DNA of 6,707 bases from Candidatus Bathyarchaeota archaeon (GTDB lineage Archaea > Thermoproteota > Bathyarchaeia > Bathyarchaeales > Bathycorpusculaceae). Below, one piece after another: positions 1 to 5,101 of this stretch (position 1 is its first letter; each line of letters starts with the position of its first letter). Both the position numbers and the translations under genes were made by a program. The stretch is from the NCBI GenBank assembly GCA_030627225.1, contig DAOUSM010000050.1, positions 1-6,707 of the forward strand, written 5' to 3'. A model generated the notes under the pieces. The model worked only from the letters and a program-made list of their open reading frames with translations. It made no database searches and was not told the origin of the DNA.

Positions 1-112
1 CTCCGGGATATGGGATTTCTATATAATTACTTACACAATACGCCCAACTATAAAGACCATCATTCTCAATTATAGATCCCAAATTTTTTCTATCTGTAAA
101 ATGATAAAGTTT
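1..112 (-). other. DarT-like (DUF4433) ADP-ribosyltransferase N-terminal segment, fused after the aminotransferase part
   Basis: Residues 164-200 of the frame starting at 601 no longer resemble an aminotransferase. They read KLYHFTDRKNLGSIIENDG, then LYSW, and end in EIPYPG at the window edge. The pattern of an aromatic-H-F/I-T-D, then N-L-x-S-I, then G-L-x-S-W, and a proline/glycine-rich stretch is what I know from the start of DarT-family enzymes, which ADP-ribosylate thymidine in single-stranded DNA and usually pair with a DarG macrodomain antitoxin. Only about 37 residues are visible, so the catalytic glutamate, the rest of the fold and any antitoxin lie outside the window. No in-frame ATG, GTG or TTG occurs at the boundary, so this segment has no obvious start of its own. 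Family assignment is from remembered motif similarity, not a search. Confidence 0.55.
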
Positions 113-601
113 TGTTATATTTTCCTTAACATATTCTGGGTCAAGCCTAAAATTCTTCTCTTCCTTAAGCGGTATTGGCACAGGTTTCGCTCCAACAAAA
201 TTTATCACAGATTCGTAGATTGGAAAGCCCGGGTTTGGATACATGACCTCTTCGCCGGGGTTCACGCATGCAAGAACGCCGAAGAACATTATCGGTTTGG
301 CACCAGGCGTTACAACAACCTCGTCTGGGTCAACTTCGATATTCCTGGTTTTTGAAATGTACTCTGCAATTGCTTCTCTCAATTCTGGAATTCCTGCAGC
401 TGAAACATAATGGGTATATCCGGCATAGAGAGCCTTTACAGCAGCTTCCTTAATGTTTTTAGGCGTGTCAAAATCCGGCTCACCAATCTCCAAATGCACA
501 ATGTCTTTTCCCTGTTTTTCAAGAGCTTTCGCCTTCGCAAGCACCTCAAAGGCTGTTTCAGTTCCCAACATTTCCATTCTTTTCGCAAATATAGAGTCCA
601 T
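1..601 (-). CDS. PLP-dependent aminotransferase (class I/II), N-terminal part, joined in frame to a DarT-like segment; runs off left edge
   Basis: Reading from ATG at 601, the minus strand is open for 200 codons to the window edge. Residues 1-163 match the N-terminal half of aspartate/aromatic-type fold-I aminotransferases: a typical opening (MDSIFAKRMEMLGTETAFEV), LEIGEPDFDTP at 37-47, the Y-T-H-Y segment at 62-65, VVVTPGAKPIMF at 95-106 (PLP-phosphate loop region) and NPGEEVMYPNPGFPIYES at 114-131. Such enzymes normally continue with a P-H-N-P-T-G motif and carry the PLP lysine around residue 230. Neither is present, because from about residue 163 the frame becomes a different protein (see the separate entry). 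As it stands the product could not be an active aminotransferase. Start: an in-frame TAG sits directly upstream of the ATG, and GGAG at 613-616 lies 11 nt before it. The family alone does not fix the amino donor; the neighbouring gyaR and gckA make serine or alanine with glyoxylate plausible, which is inference. Confidence 0.8.
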   Translation of the reverse strand, partial: MDSIFAKRMEMLGTETAFEVLAKAKALEKQGKDIVHLEIGEPDFDTPKNIKEAAVKALYAGYTHYVSAAGIPELREAIAEYISKTRNIEVDPDEVVVTPGAKPIMFFGVLACVNPGEEVMYPNPGFPIYESVINFVGAKPVPIPLKEEKNFRLDPEYVKENITKLYHFTDRKNLGSIIENDGLYSWAYCVSNYIEIPYPG

Positions 602-653
602 CTAGTCATCTACTCCGAACATTGAAAGGAAAATAAAATAGGAACATATGGGG

Positions 654-660
654 TATTTAA
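654..660 (-). promoter_or_regulatory. Possible TATA box of the aminotransferase gene
   Basis: On the minus strand TTAAATA (654-660) follows ACCG, which resembles a BRE-TATA arrangement. A start of transcription about 25 nt downstream would leave a leader of roughly 30 nt before the ATG at 601. An alternative AT-rich run (TATTTTATTTT) lies nearer the gene. The 91-bp gap 602-692 holds nothing else beyond this and the weak hairpin at its right edge. Confidence 0.3.
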
Positions 661-682
661 CGGTTAGGATAAGCTTTGTCGA

Positions 683-704
683 AAACTATTGTCTAAAATA
701 GTTT
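683..704 (-). terminator. Weak 8-bp hairpin spanning the gyaR stop codon
   Basis: AAACTATT (683-690) and AATAGTTT (697-704) are perfect inverted repeats around a 6-nt loop that contains the gyaR TAG stop. On the minus transcript the right-hand arm ends in a short U run. The stem has one G-C pair only, so as an RNA hairpin it would be weak. It may be incidental or a minor transcription-end signal for gyaR. Confidence 0.25.
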
Positions 705-1697
705 GGTTAATGGTCTCACTTGCGTAACTTCTGGATTAACCAGATTTGGTGGTGTTCTTCCCTTAAAGAATGCAACGAGGTTTTCTGCAACCATCTCAGC
801 CATTTTTGAGCGTGTTTCATGGCTTGCACTTGATATGTGTGGAGCGACAACTATGTTGTCAAGTTTAAGTAATGGATTATCTACTGGTGTTGGTTCTTGC
901 TCGAAAACGTCGAGGGCGGCGCCCGCAATCCATCCTTCCGTTAACGCTTTGTATAGGGCTTTTTCGTCCACAACTGGTCCCCTTGAATTGTTTATTAGGT
1001 AGGCTGTCTTCTTCATCAGTTTAAGCCTGTCCTCATTTATCAAATGGTAAGTTTCTTTCATTAATGGCACGTGAACGCTGACGAAGTCTGACTCCCTCAG
1101 AAGTGTTTCCAAATTCACAGGTTTTGCTCCAAGTTCTCTTTCTAATTCGGGTCTTGGAATAACGTCGTAGAATAGAATCCTCATGTCAAAGCCTTTTGCT
1201 CTTTTCGCCACAGCGGAGCCTATTCTTCCAGCTCCAATGATGCCTATTGTTGCTCCGTAAATGTCTCTGCCTAACAGCATGCTGGGATGCCAGCCAACCT
1301 TCCATTGTCCGGTGCGTACATATTTGTCTGCTTCAACAACACGTCTCGCAACAGCCATCAACAAAGTCCATGCGAAGTCTGCTGTGGTTTCGGTTAACAC
1401 GCCTGGCGTGTTTGTTACATATATGCCTCTTTTTGTTGATTCTTTTACGTCTATGTTGTCGAAGCCAACAGCCATCTGAGCTACAATTTTCAATTTAGGC
1501 GCAGCATCAAAGACTTCTGCATCTATCTTGTCGGACAAAAGGGAAGCCAAGGCGTCAACATCCCTAGCCTTCTCTATTATCACTTCTTTCGGAGGTGGAG
1601 CATACTCAGGCCAAACCTCAGCATCAAAACGCTCCTTTATTATTTTTAGACCCCTTTCCGGAATCTCACGGGTAACATATACTTTAGGTTTCGGCAT
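693..1697 (-). CDS. gyaR: Glyoxylate/hydroxypyruvate reductase (D-2-hydroxyacid dehydrogenase family)
   Basis: Predicted cytosolic enzyme reducing glyoxylate to glycolate or hydroxypyruvate to D-glycerate with NAD(P)H. The 334-residue product matches thermococcal GyaR in length and along its whole sequence as I recall it: opening PKVYVTREIPERG, the AVGFDNIDV segment at 76-84, the Rossmann glycine motif GIIGAGRIG at 152-160, NNSRGPVVDE at 236-245, LDVFEQEP at 262-269 and VVAPHISSAS at 283-292. The catalytic triad of the family is visible as R239, E268 and H287. After the Rossmann motif the second strand ends in YD (D178), which usually favours NAD(H), whereas thermococcal GyaR has a Ser-Arg there. 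Start: ATG at 1697 has GGTGA (1703-1707) at 5-nt spacing and aligns with the family. An in-frame GTG at 1706 lies inside that ribosome binding site and would add three residues. It is divergent from gckA, whose substrate, D-glycerate, it could supply. Confidence 0.93.
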   Translation of the reverse strand: MPKPKVYVTREIPERGLKIIKERFDAEVWPEYAPPPKEVIIEKARDVDALASLLSDKIDAEVFDAAPKLKIVAQMAVGFDNIDVKESTKRGIYVTNTPGVLTETTADFAWTLLMAVARRVVEADKYVRTGQWKVGWHPSMLLGRDIYGATIGIIGAGRIGSAVAKRAKGFDMRILFYDVIPRPELERELGAKPVNLETLLRESDFVSVHVPLMKETYHLINEDRLKLMKKTAYLINNSRGPVVDEKALYKALTEGWIAGAALDVFEQEPTPVDNPLLKLDNIVVAPHISSASHETRSKMAEMVAENLVAFFKGRTPPNLVNPEVTQVRPLTKLF

Positions 1698-1793
1698 ACA
1701 ACTCACCGACTGAAATTTTTGCGAAATTCTTTATTAACATTAACTTATTACACTTACGCATAACCTTTAGCAAATTAATGATGGGTTAGCTGA
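1698..1793. promoter_or_regulatory. Divergent promoter region between gyaR and gckA
   Basis: This is a 96-bp AT-rich gap between two diverging genes. On the minus strand TTAATAA (1731-1737) lies where a TATA box would place transcription just upstream of the gyaR ribosome binding site, giving a leader of about 10 nt. On the plus strand CTTATTA (1744-1750) could be the TATA box for gckA with a leader near 20 nt. The two candidates are only about 7 bp apart, so the genes probably share control. No clear operator palindrome is visible. Confidence 0.4.
1703..1707 (-). promoter_or_regulatory. Ribosome binding site GGTGA of gyaR
   Basis: GGTGA on the minus strand is 5 nt upstream of ATG 1697 and matches the archaeal 16S 3' end (TCACC). 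It contains the competing GTG start codon at 1706, so it argues for ATG 1697 as the real start. Confidence 0.65.
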
Positions 1794-3170
1794 ATGATAA
1801 CAATAAATAACAAAGAACAACTCATCGAAAATGGCGGAACACAGCTAAATCGAAAAGCCAGGGCATTAGCCCTAAAAAGCCTCGAATCCGCATTGAACGC
1901 AGTCGACCCCAAACAAATCATAAAATCGAAACTTTCGCTAAAAAACTCAATACTCAAAGTAAACGGATACTCATTCGACTTGAAGAAATTCACGAACATT
2001 TATGTTGTGGGCGGCGGAAAAGCAAGCGGCTCAATGGCTGAGGCCCTAGAACAAATCCTAGGCAAACACTTAACAAACGGACTTGTAAACATTCCACACG
2101 GCAGCAAACACAAAACAGAAATCATAAAGCTTCATGAAGCAAGCCATCCAATTCCAGACGAGGCAGGCGTAGAGGGAACACGCCGCATATTAGAAATAGC
2201 GAAGCAAGCAAAGAAAGACGACCTCATAATATGCTTAATTTCAGGCGGAGGCTCAAGCATCATGCCTCTGCCCCGTGGCAGAATAACAATAAACGACAAG
2301 AGGAAGATTACGGATGCGTTGCTTAAGTGTGGTGCAACAATAAACGAGATTAACACCGTTAGAAAGCACATTTCACATTTCAAGGGAGGATGGCTCGCGA
2401 AAAAAGCTTATCCAGCCACAATTTTAAACCTCATACTTTCAGATGTTGTTGGCGACCCGCTAGATTTTATTGCATCAGGCCCCACCGTTCCAGATTCAAC
2501 AACCTTCAGTGACGCCGTAAAAGTCCTGAAAAAATATGGTTTATGGGATAAAGCTCCGACATCTATCAGAAAAGTTTTGTCAGATGGAGAAAAAGCCTTG
2601 ATTCCAGAAACCCCTAAGGCAGACGATGAAGCCTTCAAGAATGTTTACAACGTTGTCGTTGGAAACAATAGATTTGCAAGCTTGGCAGCGTGTGAACACC
2701 TAAAGTCTGCTGGGTTGAACACGCTTTTGTTGACTTCAGCCATGGAGGGAGAAGCCAGACACGTGGGAGTTATGCTGGCCTCAATAGCCCGTGAAGTTTT
2801 CATGTCAGGAAATCCCGTTCCAAAACCAGCTGGCATAATCGCTGGTGGAGAAACAACAGTCACGGTAACAGGGAAAGGTTTGGGTGGAAGAAACCAAGAG
2901 ATAGCCTTAGCAGCCGCGTTAAAACTGAGCAGAATGGACGGTGTTGCCGTCGCTTCGTTAAGCACAGACGGCGTAGATGGACCAACAGATGCTGCAGGAG
3001 CCATCGCTGATGGAAAAACTTTAACTAGGGCAGCGAAGATAGGATTGAATCCTGAAGGGTTCCTAGCTGAAAATGATTCCTACAATTTCTTTTCAAGACT
3101 TGGCGACCTTATTTTCACAGGACCAACTGGCACGAACGTTAACGATGTTTCTGTCATAGTAGTTCTATGA
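1794..3170 (+). CDS. gckA: Glycerate 2-kinase (GckA/MOFRL family)
   Basis: Phosphorylates D-glycerate with ATP to 2-phosphoglycerate, which enters central metabolism at enolase. The 458-residue length is normal to slightly long for the family. Visible family landmarks: VVGGGKASG at 71-79, HPIPDEAG at 118-125, SGGGSSIMPLP at 150-160, the helix leading to N-T-V-R-K-H at 187-192, LILSDVVGDP at 213-222, IASGPTVPD at 226-234, and the C-terminal MOFRL part with GGETTVTV at 351-358, GKGLGGRNQE at 360-369 and STDGVDGPTDAAGA at 390-403. The ATG at 1794 has no strong Shine-Dalgarno (only GGGTT nearby), as expected for a short-leader first gene. It heads a plus-strand cluster, 19 bp before the Urm1-like gene, and is divergent from gyaR, whose product D-glycerate it would use. 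The first ~500 bases are much poorer in T than the rest of the gene (see findings). Confidence 0.94.
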   Translation: MITINNKEQLIENGGTQLNRKARALALKSLESALNAVDPKQIIKSKLSLKNSILKVNGYSFDLKKFTNIYVVGGGKASGSMAEALEQILGKHLTNGLVNIPHGSKHKTEIIKLHEASHPIPDEAGVEGTRRILEIAKQAKKDDLIICLISGGGSSIMPLPRGRITINDKRKITDALLKCGATINEINTVRKHISHFKGGWLAKKAYPATILNLILSDVVGDPLDFIASGPTVPDSTTFSDAVKVLKKYGLWDKAPTSIRKVLSDGEKALIPETPKADDEAFKNVYNVVVGNNRFASLAACEHLKSAGLNTLLLTSAMEGEARHVGVMLASIAREVFMSGNPVPKPAGIIAGGETTVTVTGKGLGGRNQEIALAAALKLSRMDGVAVASLSTDGVDGPTDAAGAIADGKTLTRAAKIGLNPEGFLAENDSYNFFSRLGDLIFTGPTGTNVNDVSVIVVL

Positions 3171-3189
3171 ATTATAGGAGAATGAGAAA

Positions 3190-3477
3190 ATGGAAATAAC
3201 TGTGAAGTTTTTCGGGGTTTTCCGCGGTATTTCAGGCAAAAGCAAATGCACAGTTAAGTTCGAAAACGCGGCAGTTTCGTTGAATGAGGCCATACAAAAA
3301 ATTGTTGAGGAAATGCCTAGGCTTAAGCGCGTGTTGATTGACCCAGAGCTGGAAGACCCAAGACCTAACACACTCATACTTGTAAATGGAAAGGAAATCA
3401 GCGTCCTGAATGGTTTAGAAACCATGCTCAAAGAGGGGGATGAAGTGGTTTTTATTTCAGTTTTACACGCTGGGTGA
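3190..3477 (+). CDS. MoaD/ThiS/Urm1-family small ubiquitin-like sulfur carrier or modifier
   Basis: A 95-residue beta-grasp protein. Visible features are the opening strand MEITVKFFGVFRGISGK, a central helix (LNEAIQKIVEEMP, 31-43), RPNTLILVNGKEI at 58-70, LEEGD-like KEGDEVVFISVLHAG at the C terminus. The ending is closer to eukaryotic Urm1 (which ends F-I-S-T-L-H-G-G) than to typical MoaD (P-P-V-x-G-G). Members are activated by an E1-like protein at the C-terminal glycine, then either deliver sulfur as a thiocarboxylate (molybdopterin, thiamine, tRNA thiolation) or are conjugated to proteins. Here the terminal pair is Ala-Gly instead of Gly-Gly. No E1-like, MoaE or tRNA-thiolation gene is in view, so which role applies is open. 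GGAG at 3177-3180 lies 9 nt before the ATG. It sits 19 bp after gckA and its stop codon forms part of the ribosome binding site of the next gene, so co-transcription is very likely. Confidence 0.85.
   Translation: MEITVKFFGVFRGISGKSKCTVKFENAAVSLNEAIQKIVEEMPRLKRVLIDPELEDPRPNTLILVNGKEISVLNGLETMLKEGDEVVFISVLHAG
3473..3477 (+). promoter_or_regulatory. Ribosome binding site GGTGA of the cofE-like gene
   Basis: GGTGA includes the TGA stop of the Urm1-like gene and is 5 nt before ATG 3483. An in-frame GTG at 3474 lies inside it and is therefore an unlikely start. The arrangement suggests translational coupling. Confidence 0.65.
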
Positions 3478-3482
3478 AAATC

Positions 3483-4271
3483 ATGAGGCTTTACGCAGTT
3501 AAAACAAGGATTGTTAAAACTGGCGACAGTGTAGTCGAAGTGATTCTCGAATCATTGAAAGAGCAAGGCCTGCAACTTGAAGATGGAGACGTATTAGCCT
3601 TAACCTCGAAAATCGTAGCATATGCTGAAGGACGCGTGGCTAAGCTAAGTGATTTCAAACCTTCAGATAAGGCGAAAGAGCTTGCAAAAAAGTTTTCGCT
3701 GCAACCAGAATTCGCCGAGCTAATCCTACGTGAAGCAGACAAAGTTTATGGAGGAGTTGAAAAGGCTGTTTTAACACTAAAAAATGGAGTTTTAACCGTA
3801 AATGCCGGAATAGACAACAAAAACTCGCCTGCCGGTTCTGTAGTTTTATGGCCAGAAAATGCTAAGGAGTTGGCAAAACGCATCAGAGAAGAAATTATGC
3901 GGAGGACAGGCAAGCGCATCGCTGTTTTGATCGTTGACAGTGGTTTAATGCCGCTTAGGCTTGGCACAACAGGTTTGGCTTTAGCGGTTGCCGGATTCAA
4001 ACCCGTAATAGATTGTAGAAAAGAAAAGGATATTTTTGGAAAGCCATTAGTCATTACACGACATGCCGTAGCGGAGGATTTAGCATCTGCGGCACATTTG
4101 ATAATGGGCGAGACATCTGAAAAGACACCGATAGTTTTGATTAAAGATGCTCCAGTTATTTTTGACGGAGGCATCTACGGCTCTACAGATATGATGATTC
4201 CGTCAAACGAGTGTATTTTTATGAATACATTCGAACATTCACGGAACCATCAAGAAAGGAATCAAGAATGA
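3483..4271 (+). CDS. cofE: Coenzyme F420-0:gamma-glutamyl ligase family protein (CofE-like)
   Basis: CofE adds glutamate to the F420-0 side chain using GTP and divalent metal. The 262-residue product is close to the ~250 of Archaeoglobus CofE and follows its order of motifs: LEDGDVLALTSKIVAYAEGR at 32-51, FKPSDKAKELA at 58-68, VNAGIDNKN at 106-114 (D111, a likely metal ligand), VLIVDSG at 148-154 (D152, likely metal ligand), RKEKDIFGKPL at 179-189 and ASAAHLIMGE at 201-210 (E210). The canonical D-T-x-G-R-x-x-R-x-G signature is altered to D-S-G-L-M-P-L-R-L-G at 152-161: the final R and G are kept, the T is S, and the G-R pair is lost. It may therefore be a CofE paralogue with a different substrate, so the symbol is tentative. 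ATG 3483 is chosen over GTG 3474 because the latter is inside the GGTGA site. The last residues are hydrophilic and overlap the next gene by 4 bp (ATGA). Confidence 0.8.
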   Translation: MRLYAVKTRIVKTGDSVVEVILESLKEQGLQLEDGDVLALTSKIVAYAEGRVAKLSDFKPSDKAKELAKKFSLQPEFAELILREADKVYGGVEKAVLTLKNGVLTVNAGIDNKNSPAGSVVLWPENAKELAKRIREEIMRRTGKRIAVLIVDSGLMPLRLGTTGLALAVAGFKPVIDCRKEKDIFGKPLVITRHAVAEDLASAAHLIMGETSEKTPIVLIKDAPVIFDGGIYGSTDMMIPSNECIFMNTFEHSRNHQERNQE

Positions 4272-5101
4272 TTGTGGCTCTCCACTCAGCTCCAAAAGGG
4301 TTTTTCAAAACAGACCCGCCATATGGCAGTGATGAGCTTCTAAAGTTTGTGCGAAAAGCTGCTTCACTAGGGTTCAAAGCCGTTCAAATCGGTCCGCTTA
4401 GAAACTTTGTTTCCATTGAAGGTGAACGGTTGAGAAGAGTTCTTGACAGCCTAAATATAGAGAGAAATGTGCATGTCGGAGGAATCTACAATGCGAAAAA
4501 GTTCGCTTCAACAGAAGAGGAATATGTCACAGCACAGAAACAGATACATTATGGAATAACGCTTTGCAAGGAAATATCTTCAACATTAGTGTCCATTCAC
4601 CCACCTTTATTTGCAACAAGAGACAAAGTGAGCAAAAAACTTCTATCAAAGACAAGAACTCGTTTCCTTAAACTGTTAAAGGAAGAGGTGGATTTTGCAA
4701 GCCGAAATCATATAAAAATAGCCTTAGAATCATTTTGTTACCGTCCTTTTATTTTCGAAAGTTTACAGGAGTTCATGCAATTCGTTTCGAGGTTTCCTTC
4801 AGAGAAGCTCGGAGTTTTACTAGATATAGGGCACGTATACCATATAGGAATCGACTTATATGAGGCGGCCCACGCGTTCAAATATAGATTGCTGGACATT
4901 CACGTTCACGACGCCACGTTAGAAAAAGACTTTCGAACGGCAACTCACCTTCCCATTGGAAAGGGAGCAATCAATTTCCTAGAGTTCATAAACCTTTTGC
5001 AAGAAATTGGATATGATGGATGGCTCACCCTTGAAATACGGGGTAGCGAAAGAGAAATTGTGAAGAGCAAAGAATATTTGGAGAACACCTTAAAGCACTA
5101 A
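4268..5101 (+). CDS. Sugar phosphate isomerase/epimerase-like TIM barrel (xylose isomerase-like / AP endonuclease 2 family)
   Basis: A 277-residue cytosolic protein of the metal-dependent xylose-isomerase-like barrel family. The expected metal and catalytic residues are visible at strand ends: H111 (SIHPP), E154 (IALESF), D186 and H189 (LLDIGHVY), H212/H214/D215 (DIHVHDA), the HLPIGKGAINF segment at 227-237 and E256 (LTLEIRG). This pattern with the G-x-G-x-I/V-(D/N)-F segment is typical of sugar isomerases/epimerases and hydroxypyruvate-isomerase-like enzymes; endonuclease IV proper has more zinc ligands. Substrate is not determined by sequence. Position in a cluster with gckA and near gyaR makes hydroxypyruvate/tartronate-semialdehyde isomerisation one candidate. 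Start: ATG 4268 overlaps the cofE stop as ATGA, has AAGGA (4256-4260) 7 nt upstream, and begins with a first barrel strand. An upstream in-frame ATG at 4211 would add 19 residues wholly inside cofE and lacks support. Confidence 0.82.
   Translation: MIVALHSAPKGFFKTDPPYGSDELLKFVRKAASLGFKAVQIGPLRNFVSIEGERLRRVLDSLNIERNVHVGGIYNAKKFASTEEEYVTAQKQIHYGITLCKEISSTLVSIHPPLFATRDKVSKKLLSKTRTRFLKLLKEEVDFASRNHIKIALESFCYRPFIFESLQEFMQFVSRFPSEKLGVLLDIGHVYHIGIDLYEAAHAFKYRLLDIHVHDATLEKDFRTATHLPIGKGAINFLEFINLLQEIGYDGWLTLEIRGSEREIVKSKEYLENTLKH

Noticed and set aside
101..625. Three short plus-strand frames in this stretch
   Set aside because: They are antisense to the aminotransferase frame, have no recognisable domains and compositions expected of shadow translation; the minus-strand reading gives a clear family match.
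683..704. The hairpin at the gyaR stop as a strong terminator or attachment site
   Set aside because: The stem is almost entirely A-T and there is no integrase or second copy; kept only as a low-confidence transcription-end signal.
2132..3004. Minus-strand frames of 76-119 codons inside gckA
   Set aside because: The plus-strand kinase motifs run continuously across the area; the antisense frames lack motifs and ribosome binding sites.
3746..4174. Minus-strand 142-codon frame inside the cofE-like gene
   Set aside because: Antisense shadow; the plus strand carries the conserved ligase motifs throughout.
4211..4267. A 19-residue N-terminal extension of the TIM-barrel protein from ATG 4211
   Set aside because: It would lie wholly inside cofE in another frame, has no ribosome binding site, and the barrel begins naturally at ATG 4268 with AAGGA upstream and an ATGA coupling overlap.
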